Counted from the first letter of the stretch, positions 18,102 through 27,770 are shown. The stretch: 64,000 nucleotides of DNA from Avidesulfovibrio sp964369685 (GCA_964369685.1 CAYJFB010000003.1:62001-126000), one strand, 5' to 3'. The notes: generated by a model from the letters alone, not told the origin. Program-made: numbers and translations.

Positions 18102-19640
18102 ATGTCCACGCAACGTATTCTTTTTATCGCCCCGGCTCATGCTGTGACCCGTATTTTTCCCGCACTCAGAGATGCGGGTATTGAAGTAGGGTTGGCTGAA
18201 AATACAAAAGGCGCTCTGGCGTTTATCCGTAAAACAGAACCAGAGTATATTTTTTCACGTCCTGTATTGCCTGATTATACAGTCGAAGAACTTTTGCAAG
18301 CCGGGCAATCCGAAGGGGTGGCTCTCCCCCCCATCATTGTCATGACTGACAAAGGAACAGCCGAAGACGCTGTTCATTATATGAATATGGGTATCCAAGA
18401 TTATTGGTTGGAACCGTTGCATGTGGATAAAATTAAAATTTTACTTAAAAATAAACCTCGCACTCCCCTTGCTGCGCCGCGCACCTCCACCCTCGCAGGA
18501 CGCCGTCCCGAACCTCTTGCGGGACAAAAAGGCCCACGCATTGTAGGTAATAATCCTACCATTCGTCGAGTGTTGGCTCTTGCCAAACAAGTAGCGCCTT
18601 CCAAAGCTTCGGTCTTAATTTCAGGCGAATCCGGTACAGGGAAAGAACTTTTTGCAAGAACATTGCATGCGTGGAGCACTCGCAGTCAAGGGCCTTTTAT
18701 TGCCGTCAACTGCGCCGCTCTTCCCGAACATTTACTGGAAAGTGAATTGTTTGGACATGAAAAAGGCGCTTTCACAGGTGCCATTGCCCGTAAACCCGGT
18801 AAATTTGAAATGGCCGACGGCGGCACGATTCTGTTGGATGAAATCTCGGAAATGGATTTGGCTTTACAGGCAAAATTGTTGCGTGTTTTGCAAGAAGGCG
18901 AAGTCGATCGTGTCGGAGGAACCGACACTTTGCGTGTTGACGTGCGTGTGCTTGCCACAACAAACCGACATTTGGCTGATTGGGTAGAGCAAGGAAAATT
19001 TCGACAAGATTTGTTTTTTCGTCTGAATGTGATTCCGCTCCGTATTCCTTCTTTGGTTGAACGCGGTGATGATATCTTTGAATTGGCGAATTTTTTTATC
19101 AACCTCTATGTCCGTGAATACCATTTGCCTACGGCTACACTCTCTCCCGAAGCCAAAGAGTGGTTGAAACAACACCCTTGGCCGGGCAACGTGCGAGAAC
19201 TTCAAAATCTGATGGAACGTGCCGTGTTGTTGGCGGGTGGCGGTGCCGTTTCTCCGCGACATTTTCTCTTGGAAAACGAGGAATGGCCCCTGTTTGATGA
19301 AGACGCAAATTCAATCATTTCTGAAATAAATACCGACGAATGCAAAAATGACCCCACGCATGATCGACCTGAACAGCAAAAGTCATCTTCTGTCGGCGCA
19401 ATCCACACCTACGAAGAACAGTTGCAAGATTCGCGGTCACCTGCCCATGAACCGACAGCAAACAATCAACTCCTTTCCGGTGCCGTTATTCCATTGCATG
19501 AAATGGAACGCATCATGATTATGAAAGGGCTTGAAGCAACAGCGGGAAATCGTACTCAAGCTGCTGAACTGTTGGGTATTTCCGTACGCACTTTGCGTAA
19601 CAAATTGAGTGAATATCGTGAACAAGGCCTTGATTTGTAA
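18102..19640 (+). CDS. Sigma-54-dependent activator with pseudo-receiver (FlrC/FlbD-like)
   Basis: AAA+ activator of RNA polymerase with sigma-54. The N-terminal 115 residues have receiver-domain shape, but where the phospho-accepting Asp should stand the sequence reads IFSRPVLPD, so it is probably not phosphorylated. The AAA+ domain (about 145-385) is complete: GESGTGKE Walker A, GAFTGA sigma-54 loop, GGTILLDEIS Walker B and the arginine-finger region. A polar linker of about 80 residues follows, then a Fis-type helix-turn-helix, NRTQAAELLGISVRTLRNKL. Flagellar activators FlbD/FlrC share a divergent receiver and this end. No clear ribosome binding site marks the start; ATG 18102 is chosen because the receiver strand begins there (TTG at 18066 is the alternative). 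It probably controls flagellar genes. Confidence 0.88.
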   Translation: MSTQRILFIAPAHAVTRIFPALRDAGIEVGLAENTKGALAFIRKTEPEYIFSRPVLPDYTVEELLQAGQSEGVALPPIIVMTDKGTAEDAVHYMNMGIQDYWLEPLHVDKIKILLKNKPRTPLAAPRTSTLAGRRPEPLAGQKGPRIVGNNPTIRRVLALAKQVAPSKASVLISGESGTGKELFARTLHAWSTRSQGPFIAVNCAALPEHLLESELFGHEKGAFTGAIARKPGKFEMADGGTILLDEISEMDLALQAKLLRVLQEGEVDRVGGTDTLRVDVRVLATTNRHLADWVEQGKFRQDLFFRLNVIPLRIPSLVERGDDIFELANFFINLYVREYHLPTATLSPEAKEWLKQHPWPGNVRELQNLMERAVLLAGGGAVSPRHFLLENEEWPLFDEDANSIISEINTDECKNDPTHDRPEQQKSSSVGAIHTYEEQLQDSRSPAHEPTANNQLLSGAVIPLHEMERIMIMKGLEATAGNRTQAAELLGISVRTLRNKLSEYREQGLDL

Positions 19641-19787
19641 AATTGTTGCCAAAAGATGTTGCTTCATGCTACCTATAAAAAGACAGAACATAGGCATGCT
19701 GTGACGGTGATGTATATGTTGTTTATCGAATAAAAGTGGTTACATTGTTTTGTTTCCTTTGATATCTTTTACGATCACGGAGTTGTC

Positions 19788-21698
19788 ATGTTGGAGAGTA
19801 TCCGTTCCAATGCCCAATCATGGGTAGTTAAACTGGCTTTTGGCCTCATTATTTTGGTTTTTGTTTTTTGGGGTGTGGGAAGTTTTACCGGTGGCGCCGG
19901 CACAGCTGTTGTCACTGTCAATGATCACGGCATCTCACAACTTGAAGTTGAACGGACTCGCTATACTATTCTTCAACAATTACGCAGCCAAAGTCCCGAT
20001 ATGCCAGAGAGTGAATTGGAAAATTTGGCAAAAAATCTGGGTTTGCGTCAAGAAGCCGTGCGCCAACTTATTGTAAAAACACTCATCCAACAAGAAGCCC
20101 AACGCACGGGCATAACTGTTACTCCCTTAGAATTGCGTAAAATGATCGAAACATTGTCTGTTTTCCATAATGCAGAAGGAAGGTTCGATCCCACAATATA
20201 TACTGACATCCTCGGCCAACAAGGCATGACTCCGGGACAATTTGAAAAAGAGATCAGCTACGAATTGCTCACTGCCAAAATGCAAGAAGAACTCACCGCA
20301 GGCGTCTCTGTTGCCGAAACACAAGCGCAAGATTTGTTGCGTTTTTTATTGCAAACGCGCACGGTTGAATACTTGCCTTTTGCCATCAGCGATTTTGAAA
20401 AAGATATCCTTCCCGATGAAACCGCCATGCAGGCGTGGTATGATGATAATCCCACAACCTTTAGCGTACCTGCCAAAGCCGACGTGGAATATTTGTTGAT
20501 TGGCAACGAATCTCTTGCCGCAACCTTGAGTGTCGATGAAGCTGCAGTAGAAGCTTATTATGAAAAGAATTCTTCGCAGTATACTCATGATGAACGCGTT
20601 CAAGCACGACATATTTTGATCATGCCTGATACAGGCAACGCCGATCAAGCCGTCGCCGAGGCCGAAGCTTTGGCAACGATTAACGCTTTATATCAACGCT
20701 TGCAGGCCGGAGAAGACTTTGCCACCCTCGCCAAAGCGTATTCACAAGACGGCTCCGCCGCAGGAGGCGGCGATCTCGGTTGGTTTGAGCGTCAAGAGAT
20801 GGTTACAGAATTTGCCGATGCGGCCTTTGCCCTTCAAGAAGGTGCACTGTCTGCCCCCGTTAAAACCATGTTTGGCTATCATTTGATCAAGACAGAAAAA
20901 AAAGAAGCCGCAGGGCAAAGAGCCTTTGAAGATGTTCGAGCCGATATTGTTCGTCAACTCAGCCTTGAACAAGCAACAGCTTCATTACAAGAGGTTCTTG
21001 ATCAAATCCGTATGGCTGTGATTGGCGGAAAAAATTTGACAGATGCAGGCAGTGCTTTCAAACTGCAACCTGCCAAAACAGGACTCATGAGTGCGGCTGA
21101 ACTTGTCGCAACCTTGAATATCACAGCGGCAGAAGCGCAAACGTTGCTTACCATGAAGCCGAATACGATCAAAGAAACACCCTACACAACACCCAACGGC
21201 TACATATTGGTCAATGTGCAGAGTGCCACACCACAAAAACGTTTGCCGTATGCAGAAGTGAAAGAAGAGATTAAAACGATGCTGAGTCAACAAAAAGCCC
21301 AAGAATTAGCGCAAAACGAAGCTCAAAAACAGCTTGAAACCATTGCTATGAACCCCCTTCCTCAAATAATGCTCGATAAAATACAAACCATCAGTGATCT
21401 GAATCGCCAAGGTGCAGCCGGTACGTTGGGAATCTTACCAAATGAGCAAGTGCAAAAGTTGTTTGAACTGGAACGCAACGTGTGGTTGCAAGAGCCTGTT
21501 TTGCTTGCCGAAGGTCCCGCTTTGATGCGTGTTGTGAATATTAAACCGCCGTCCGACGACATCGTTCATGCCGAAAAACAAGCCTTTGCTGAACAACTCA
21601 CTCAAGAAAAACGCAATCAAATGTTTAACGCCGTGTTGAGTCTGTTACAAGAGAAAGCCACGATCCATATAAATGAATCTGCCTTATTGAATGAATAA
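19788..21698 (+). CDS. PpiD-like SurA_N/parvulin membrane chaperone
   Basis: Inner-membrane-anchored periplasmic chaperone. One N-terminal membrane helix (about 14-33, LAFGLIILVFVFWGVGSF) directly follows a short basic start, exactly as in PpiD. A SurA-type N-domain covers about 35-185. One parvulin domain (about 265-365) contains QARHILI, GGGDLGWF and FGYHLIK. The C-terminal third is helical and poorly conserved. The 636-residue length fits PpiD. The parvulin motifs are retained, so isomerase activity is possible. Neighbours give no further hint. Confidence 0.9.
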   Translation: MLESIRSNAQSWVVKLAFGLIILVFVFWGVGSFTGGAGTAVVTVNDHGISQLEVERTRYTILQQLRSQSPDMPESELENLAKNLGLRQEAVRQLIVKTLIQQEAQRTGITVTPLELRKMIETLSVFHNAEGRFDPTIYTDILGQQGMTPGQFEKEISYELLTAKMQEELTAGVSVAETQAQDLLRFLLQTRTVEYLPFAISDFEKDILPDETAMQAWYDDNPTTFSVPAKADVEYLLIGNESLAATLSVDEAAVEAYYEKNSSQYTHDERVQARHILIMPDTGNADQAVAEAEALATINALYQRLQAGEDFATLAKAYSQDGSAAGGGDLGWFERQEMVTEFADAAFALQEGALSAPVKTMFGYHLIKTEKKEAAGQRAFEDVRADIVRQLSLEQATASLQEVLDQIRMAVIGGKNLTDAGSAFKLQPAKTGLMSAAELVATLNITAAEAQTLLTMKPNTIKETPYTTPNGYILVNVQSATPQKRLPYAEVKEEIKTMLSQQKAQELAQNEAQKQLETIAMNPLPQIMLDKIQTISDLNRQGAAGTLGILPNEQVQKLFELERNVWLQEPVLLAEGPALMRVVNIKPPSDDIVHAEKQAFAEQLTQEKRNQMFNAVLSLLQEKATIHINESALLNE

Positions 21699-21804
21699 AT
21701 GTAATGATTGCTCTGTCTTTGAACAACTTTTTCATCCACTTTTTACCTGCTTTTATGAAGGCAGCTTTCAAAGCTTTTAGCCTTGGATTCTCCGAGGAGG
21801 AATC

Positions 21805-23121
21805 ATGTCAAATACATCGATTATAAAAACAGCCATCTCGGTCTGTAAAGCCATCATGCGTAACGGTTATGATGCCTACGCAATTAACGCTGCGTTACAG
21901 AAAAAGATCATTGAAGAAAAAAATATTCAAGAAGTCGATATCGCTTGTGGTTGTGATCTTAAAACGTTACAAAAAATATTTCCCCATGTTCAAGTCGGTG
22001 AAAATCAAGGCGCCATGGCTACCTTGGAAGAAAATGATGTATTGATTTATATGTACCCTGCCGAAGTCGAAGACGCGGCGCATCCCGAACGAGCTTTGTT
22101 GCGCATCACACCGAGAATGTTAAAGCATCTTGATGGCATGGTTGGATATGGGCGTTTTTCGTCGTTGCACCATCATCATGAATCCCATGAAGGCTTTGAA
22201 GATCGGGCAACGGGTCAAATAAAATTTGAAGGCCTGCCGTCACTCACCTTGAGTAGCAACTATCTTCTGGCTATTCGCGCTTTGCGTTATGCCGCAAATT
22301 TTGATTTACCCATTGAACCCGCCACATGGGTTGCCATTGTGCAAACAAACAGTCGTATTCTTGATTATGTGCCTGCGCGTGAAATTATGGAAGAATGGCG
22401 TTTGGTTTCTGCAGAAAGCATGTGGAAATTTGTCAAATTGTTATATGATGCGCATATTTTGCATGGCCTTGTGCCCGAATTGGCCGCGCTTGACTGCATT
22501 CAACAACACCGCAATGACGATTCCGATGAGTTGGAGACTGTATTTGATCACACCATTGCGTGTATGATGCATTATCCTGCCGATGAGTTAAGTATGGATT
22601 GGTATGGAGTTATGGCTACGCTTTTTCATGATGTGGGCAAACTCTATACCGCCGAACAATATAACGGCCGTTGGACTTTCTATCAACATCACCGTGTGGG
22701 GGCTGCGGTAACCCGTAAAATTTTGCGTCGTTTGCATTTTACACCTGAAGATATTGATTTAATTTGTCATTTGGTGCGTCATCATATGACTTTCCATTTT
22801 ATGCTGACAGATCGCGGGTTGCGTCGCTTTAAGGCCTTGACTGAAACCAATCGTCTGATGGAAATCTGTCGGGCAGACATTAAAGCACGCAACGGTAGCT
22901 ATACGTATTTTAATCATAATTGCAAATACCTCGAACGTACAGAAACCGACGAGATTATGCTTGAACCGCTCCTTAACGGTAACGAAATTATGGAATACAC
23001 AAATTTGCCTCCCGGGCCTGATGTCGGTCGTTTGCGTGAAGCCTTGCTCGCCGCACAAGTTGCAGGTGAGGTGAAAGATCGCGACGGCGCCGTCGCTTTT
23101 GTCAAAACATCGATAAAATAG
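21805..23121 (+). CDS. HD-domain protein with degenerate CCA/poly(A)-polymerase-like N-terminus
   Basis: The N-terminal 60 residues align by eye to the head domain of class II tRNA nucleotidyltransferases (GYDAYAINAAL, then EVDIACGCDLKTLQKIF), but GGxVRD is lost and only one of the two catalytic aspartates remains (D45). Nucleotide transfer is therefore unlikely. The middle (about 110-230) resembles the tRNA-binding neck. A complete HD metal-phosphohydrolase domain follows: H249, H275-D276 in LFHDVGK, H295/H296 and RHH at 325-327. The C-terminal part resembles the CCA tail. GAGGAGG precedes the ATG. It may act as a phosphodiesterase/phosphatase on RNA or nucleotides; the role is unknown. Confidence 0.8.
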   Translation: MSNTSIIKTAISVCKAIMRNGYDAYAINAALQKKIIEEKNIQEVDIACGCDLKTLQKIFPHVQVGENQGAMATLEENDVLIYMYPAEVEDAAHPERALLRITPRMLKHLDGMVGYGRFSSLHHHHESHEGFEDRATGQIKFEGLPSLTLSSNYLLAIRALRYAANFDLPIEPATWVAIVQTNSRILDYVPAREIMEEWRLVSAESMWKFVKLLYDAHILHGLVPELAALDCIQQHRNDDSDELETVFDHTIACMMHYPADELSMDWYGVMATLFHDVGKLYTAEQYNGRWTFYQHHRVGAAVTRKILRRLHFTPEDIDLICHLVRHHMTFHFMLTDRGLRRFKALTETNRLMEICRADIKARNGSYTYFNHNCKYLERTETDEIMLEPLLNGNEIMEYTNLPPGPDVGRLREALLAAQVAGEVKDRDGAVAFVKTSIK

Positions 23122-23140
23122 TTTTTTGAGAAAGTGTTTT

Positions 23141-23193
23141 TTTGAGAGGGGGAAACCCCATTTTTTAAAAAAATGAGGTTTCCCCCTCTCAAA
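23141..23193. repeat. Long G-run/C-run hairpin element, copy iv
   Basis: Seventeen bases (23141-23157) pair perfectly with 23177-23193, and an inner CATTTTTT/AAAAAATG stem continues the helix almost to its tip. It starts 19 nt after the HD gene stop, with T-runs just before it. Downstream follows CTCTCCCCC. The design matches the other G-run/C-run elements listed here. It may end transcription or stabilise the mRNA. Confidence 0.7.
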
Positions 23194-23415
23194 CTCTCCC
23201 CCTTCCTGAAAAATATATTTTTTGGACACAAATGGCTTGGAGCCGGAACAAACAGTGGCTTTGATGCCGTCGGTGCCCGTGATAATGCTCTTTATAGATA
23301 GGCTCTATAGCAATTTTGCTTTGAGTTTTTATAGAAATATTCAATAATTATATTTTGTTGTCTTTTTATTCTGAACACTTTCCAATAACAACTCTTGAAT
23401 CCGCAAAAAAAACAC

Positions 23416-24486
23416 ATGATTGATATTTGTAATTTATCGAAAGCCGCATTGGAAGATTTTTTGGTCACTGAATTGGGTGAACCGCGTTTTCGTGCGCAAC
23501 AGGTGTGGCAGTGGTTGTGGCAAAAAAATGCCACATGTTTCGCCGAGATGAGTAATGTGTCGCAAAAAACACGTCTTCGCCTTGAAGAAATTGCAGAAAT
23601 TCGCGTGCCCGAAGTGGTGAATGTGCAAACAGCACAAGATGGTACAGAAAAATTGTTATTACAATTGTCTGATGGGGCTTTGGTTGAAACAGTAATCATT
23701 CCAAGCACCAATAAAGACGGTCGGGTACGGATCAGTCAGTGTGTTTCCTCACAAATCGGTTGTGCGATGGGATGTACCTTTTGCAGTACGGCAACAATGG
23801 GATTTGTGCGCAATCTGACGGCAGGAGAGATTTTGTCTCAGGTGCAAGCCGTACGGCGTCGTCTTGGTGACAATAGACCGGATCATCCCATTGTGCGCAA
23901 TCTTGTTTTTATGGGTATGGGAGAACCGCTTTTGAATTTGAAAGCGGTCACACAATCTTTGGAAATGTTGCAAGATAAACAAGGAGCAGCGTTTTCACCA
24001 CGACGCATTACCGTTTCCACGTGTGGTATTCAGCAGGGGTTAAAAGAGTTGGGTGCAAGCGGATTGGCTTTTTTGGCTGTTTCTCTCCATGCGCCGAACC
24101 AAACCTTGCGCGAAACAATCATGCCGCGTGCCGCAACATGGACTCTTGATGATCTGATGACAACATTGGCTCAGTATCCGTTAAAAACGCGAGAACATAT
24201 AACCTTTGAATACCTTCTTCTCGGAGAGGTCAACGATCGTCCTGAACACGCCCGTGAGTTGGCACGGTTGTTAAATCGTCATTTCGGATCCGATATAGCA
24301 AAACTTAATCTTATTGCCTATAATCCCTCAGAAGGCGCACCGTATAACGCCCCTACACCTGAAGCGGTGTTGGCTTTTGAAAAAATTCTTTGGGAAAAAG
24401 GCATCACCGCCATTTTGAGAAAAAGTAAAGGACAAGACATCAAAGCTGCCTGTGGTCAACTCTGTATTGCTCACAAAAAAATATAA
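23416..24486 (+). CDS. rlmN: Dual-specificity RNA methyltransferase RlmN
   Basis: Radical-SAM enzyme that methylates C2 of A2503 in 23S rRNA and A37 of some tRNAs. The radical-SAM cluster motif is in GCAMGCTFCSTATMG (CxxxCxxC). MGMGEPLLN and FLAVSLHAPN are the usual SAM-binding blocks, and RKSKGQDIKAACGQL near the end holds the methyl-carrying Cys of the CGQL motif. A shorter N-terminal domain (about 1-90) includes FRAQQVWQWLW. The frame extends to a TTG at 23395; ATG 23416 gives 356 residues and starts the conserved region, though neither has a strong ribosome binding site. Confidence 0.96.
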   Translation: MIDICNLSKAALEDFLVTELGEPRFRAQQVWQWLWQKNATCFAEMSNVSQKTRLRLEEIAEIRVPEVVNVQTAQDGTEKLLLQLSDGALVETVIIPSTNKDGRVRISQCVSSQIGCAMGCTFCSTATMGFVRNLTAGEILSQVQAVRRRLGDNRPDHPIVRNLVFMGMGEPLLNLKAVTQSLEMLQDKQGAAFSPRRITVSTCGIQQGLKELGASGLAFLAVSLHAPNQTLRETIMPRAATWTLDDLMTTLAQYPLKTREHITFEYLLLGEVNDRPEHARELARLLNRHFGSDIAKLNLIAYNPSEGAPYNAPTPEAVLAFEKILWEKGITAILRKSKGQDIKAACGQLCIAHKKI

Positions 24487-24616
24487 CAAGATTTTTAGAC
24501 AAAAGTGTCTGCAGGTCTTGCAGTATAATATGAAATAATTTAATAAATATATTTAGTTATGAAAAACAAGTTGTATAAATAGACTTCGTCTATAGAATCA
24601 TTTATGGGGTATAATC

Positions 24617-26737
24617 ATGAGTATACGCAGTAAAATTCTTTATGCTATGATTTTAGCTGTTGGGTTGTCTATTGTCGGTATTCTTGCCATGGCATCGTAT
24701 GAAATGAATGTTGTTTTTGTGGATAACTATAAAACCAACAGTCAAGCGCAGCTGGATCGTATCGATGCTTTTGCAGAAAACTTTTTTGAATCCGCAAAGT
24801 CCATGGCAAAGCTGATCGCTTCAGATGATACTGTTCGTAATAATATGGATAGCGTCACAAATTATGCCAACACAAAAGAAGCCGTCAAACCTATCGGTGA
24901 ACAATTATCTATAAAAGAAAGAGAAATATATAAAACGCTTTTTGATATTCATAAAGCCTATCCGGATTATTTGCTTGTGTATGTCAGCAATAATGCAGGC
25001 GGTATAACGCAGGCACCAAACGATACATTGAGTGCCGGTTATAATGCGGCGCAGCGTCCGTGGTATAAAGATACCGTAAGAGCGAACACGACCATTCTGA
25101 CCGAAGCCTATATCTCTGACAGCGGCGCAGCCATTTTTACTGTTGCCGCACCCATAAAAAATTCACACTCCGAAATCATCGGTGTTGCTGCCATTGATAT
25201 TACCCTCAATACACTGACAGAAGAAACAGGTGCGGTGCAATTGGGTAAAACAGGATATGTCCTTATTATTGACAGTCTCAATCAAGTGGTCAGTGATCCC
25301 AAAAATTCGGGTAATAATACACCAGAATCTCAGCGTTGGTTAGGGAAAACATTGCAAGACTTACCCCGTGAGGCTGCCGAAGCCTTACAATCGTTACGCA
25401 ATATGAAAAATGGTTATCAAGAAGTGACCATTGACGGTGTTGAATGGCTTGCTTCTATAAAAACCAACCCCAATAACTGGAGTCTCGTGATGTTGCAAGA
25501 ACGAGAAGAAGTGTTTGCCGGGGCTTTTGATGTGACAATGGTGATCGCGCAAATTGGTTTTGTTATTGCTGTAGTGATGCTTATTCTTGCGTGGAGTGTT
25601 GCCCGTTCGATTGCTACACCTATTGCCACGCTCGTGCATGCTTCTCAATCTGTTGCCGCAGGGGATTTACATGCTATGCCAAAAGATGAGACGCCTTTTA
25701 AAGGTGAGTTGGGGCTTTTGCATCGCAGTTTGACTTCCATGATCGATAAATTGGTTGAACTGATTGAAACAGCCAACGGTAAAATACAAGAAGCCGAATG
25801 CGCTCTGGAAGACGCGAAACACGCTTCGTTCGCCGCCGAAGAGGCAAAAAAACAAGCAGAAAGAGCACGTCGAGATGGGATTTTACATACTACGGAACAA
25901 ATGGGCTCAATCATAGAAAAATTGATCAATGCCACACACCGTTTGGCGGATGAATCAGCCGACACCGGAAAAAGAACTCAAGAACAACAAGAACAAGTTT
26001 CAAATACCGCCGCAGCCATAACAGCCATGAACACTACCGTGAGCGAAGTGGCACAACGCACTGTCCACACGGCCACACAAGCCGAAGAAACACGTTATGA
26101 GGCACAAAAAGGAAAAACTGTTGTATTGAATCTTGTAGACAACATGTCAGAAATTGAAACAAAAGCCCTCAGCATGCAAACAAGCCTGGGAACGCTACAG
26201 AGACAAGCCGGTGATATTGTACAAATTATGAATATGATTAATGATATTGCCGATCAAACCAATTTATTGGCTTTAAATGCTGCCATTGAAGCGGCTCGAG
26301 CGGGTGAAGCGGGGCGTGGTTTTGCTGTTGTTGCGGATGAAGTGCGCAAATTGGCAGAAAAAACAATGGAAGCAACGAAACAAGTCGATGTGACCGTCTC
26401 GACAATTCAACAAGGCACAACACGTAATATGATGGCCATCGAAGAAACGGCGTCATTTATCAGTCGTTCGGCTTCTGTAGCCCAAGAAGCGGGTGCAGCA
26501 TTATCGGCCATCGAAGAAAAAGTAAAACAGACAGCCTCAGAAGTGCGTGCCATAGCCACAAGTACAGAAAAACAAGCCGACACATTACAAGAAATCACAG
26601 TGCGTACAGACGAAATGAATACATTGACATCTGAAGTCGCCGTCAGTGCTTCCGCTTCATATACGGCAGTACAAGAATTGAATATACTCACCGAAGAATT
26701 AAATGATATTGTCGTCAAATTGAAACAAGAAAAATAA
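24617..26737 (+). CDS. Methyl-accepting chemotaxis protein with dCache sensor
   Basis: Transmembrane chemoreceptor signalling through CheA/CheW. A membrane helix at about 7-29 is followed by a periplasmic Cache-type sensor (about 35-300; QRPWYKDTVRAN, AAIDITLNTL, GKTGYVLIID). A second helix lies at about 305-327, then HAMP, and a cytoplasmic signalling domain whose hairpin tip (about residues 542-580) reads DIADQTNLLALNAAIEAARA and GRGFAVVADEVRKLAEK. It ends in KLKQEK without a CheR-docking pentapeptide. The ligand is unknown; dCache receptors often bind amino acids or organic acids. The start is ATG behind GGGG, a weak ribosome site. Confidence 0.95.
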   Translation: MSIRSKILYAMILAVGLSIVGILAMASYEMNVVFVDNYKTNSQAQLDRIDAFAENFFESAKSMAKLIASDDTVRNNMDSVTNYANTKEAVKPIGEQLSIKEREIYKTLFDIHKAYPDYLLVYVSNNAGGITQAPNDTLSAGYNAAQRPWYKDTVRANTTILTEAYISDSGAAIFTVAAPIKNSHSEIIGVAAIDITLNTLTEETGAVQLGKTGYVLIIDSLNQVVSDPKNSGNNTPESQRWLGKTLQDLPREAAEALQSLRNMKNGYQEVTIDGVEWLASIKTNPNNWSLVMLQEREEVFAGAFDVTMVIAQIGFVIAVVMLILAWSVARSIATPIATLVHASQSVAAGDLHAMPKDETPFKGELGLLHRSLTSMIDKLVELIETANGKIQEAECALEDAKHASFAAEEAKKQAERARRDGILHTTEQMGSIIEKLINATHRLADESADTGKRTQEQQEQVSNTAAAITAMNTTVSEVAQRTVHTATQAEETRYEAQKGKTVVLNLVDNMSEIETKALSMQTSLGTLQRQAGDIVQIMNMINDIADQTNLLALNAAIEAARAGEAGRGFAVVADEVRKLAEKTMEATKQVDVTVSTIQQGTTRNMMAIEETASFISRSASVAQEAGAALSAIEEKVKQTASEVRAIATSTEKQADTLQEITVRTDEMNTLTSEVAVSASASYTAVQELNILTEELNDIVVKLKQEK

Positions 26738-26754
26738 TTTTTTATTTCCACTGT

Positions 26755-26788
26755 GTTATTTGGGGGACGTTGAACTCCCCCAAATAAC
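26755..26788. terminator. Hairpin after the chemoreceptor gene
   Basis: GTTATTTGGGGG (26755-26766) pairs perfectly with CCCCCAAATAAC (26777-26788) around a 10-nt loop. It stands between the ends of the chemoreceptor gene and the convergent gene at 26853. No T-tract follows on the plus strand, so termination efficiency is uncertain. Confidence 0.6.
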
Positions 26789-26852
26789 TGTCATAGACCG
26801 TGCACTCTGACGCAGAGAGCATTGCGCCCAAAAGGCGTATTTGACACACGAC

Positions 26853-27464
26853 CTAAGCGACCACACCTTGGAGATCTTGTAACTCTTCTTGCAAATCAAC
26901 GAGGCGTGATTCTAAGGCATAGGCTCGAGAAATATACCCTATGGTATTCATTTTATCGACTAATTTGTTATGAGTTTCATATTCTTTGGAGAGATAGAAA
27001 ATTTTTTGGCGTAATTCTGCCGCAGATTGTTGTGTGCTGTCGTAGTGTTCCTCAGAGGACGAAAACATTTGATTTTCTTCTTCGTCCATGGCGTGTACTT
27101 TGCGCACTGTGCTCAAAACAGTATTTTGTGTACCGTAGAGCGTATCTTTTAACGCTGTTGTTTGAAAAGCGTGTTCTTCAATCATGCCACTCTTATCTGA
27201 AAACACTCTGGAAGCCGCACCAAATACCGTACTGGACTGCCCTGCAGAGGGGAGTGCATTCATTTTTTGTGTCATCAGCATTTGATTGTAACGAGCTTGT
27301 GCTTCGGCAGAAATATTGACTGTATCACCTGAACTTTGTGCAACCGCGTTGTGGTTTTGAGTATATGCAGAAGCAGCACGCACAGGTAAGGATAAAGACA
27401 GAGTGCTATCGGCGTCCGACATTTTCGAATCTGTATATGCAATCGACAAAGCTTGAATTTCCAT
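26853..27464 (-). CDS. Hypothetical protein
   Basis: I do not recognise this 203-residue protein. It starts MEIQALSIAY behind a good GGAGG (a longer frame to 27485 lacks one), has no signal peptide or membrane segment and contains GDTVNISAEAQARYNQ at about 53-68. A similar DxVxIS-A pattern is found in short proteins of motile bacteria, but that link is weak. The last 70 residues are strongly helical and charged and probably form a coiled coil (RQKIFYLSKEYETHNKLVDK, then ESRLVDLQEELQDLQ). It faces a chemoreceptor gene. Confidence 0.65.
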   Translation of the reverse strand: MEIQALSIAYTDSKMSDADSTLSLSLPVRAASAYTQNHNAVAQSSGDTVNISAEAQARYNQMLMTQKMNALPSAGQSSTVFGAASRVFSDKSGMIEEHAFQTTALKDTLYGTQNTVLSTVRKVHAMDEEENQMFSSSEEHYDSTQQSAAELRQKIFYLSKEYETHNKLVDKMNTIGYISRAYALESRLVDLQEELQDLQGVVA

Positions 27465-27770
27465 AACATCCTCCGTCGTAAGCAATGCTTTTATGTCTTG
27501 GAAAGAATGGATAAAGTCGATATTTATCGAAAAGATATGCTATATATAAAGCAGACTTATCCAAAAAAGAGGCAATTTTTACCGAGTGTTTCAGCATGAA
27601 CCGAAGAGTATATTTTAACATAGCAAAAAGTGTTCCGTTGGTAACTTTTACCGACAGTACAAGGAAATATTATATTTATTATTGACAGATTATCGCTTGC
27701 CGCTCCATGAAAAAGCACGTATAAATACGCATAAAAAGAAGAATACGCAGTCTGTTTTTTTGGAGTTTGT
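27465..27770. other. Divergent intergenic region
   Basis: AT-rich region between two divergent starts; it must hold two promoters. A TTGACA (27682-27687) is present, but no -10 hexamer stands at the right distance. No gene or repeat seen. Confidence 0.4.
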
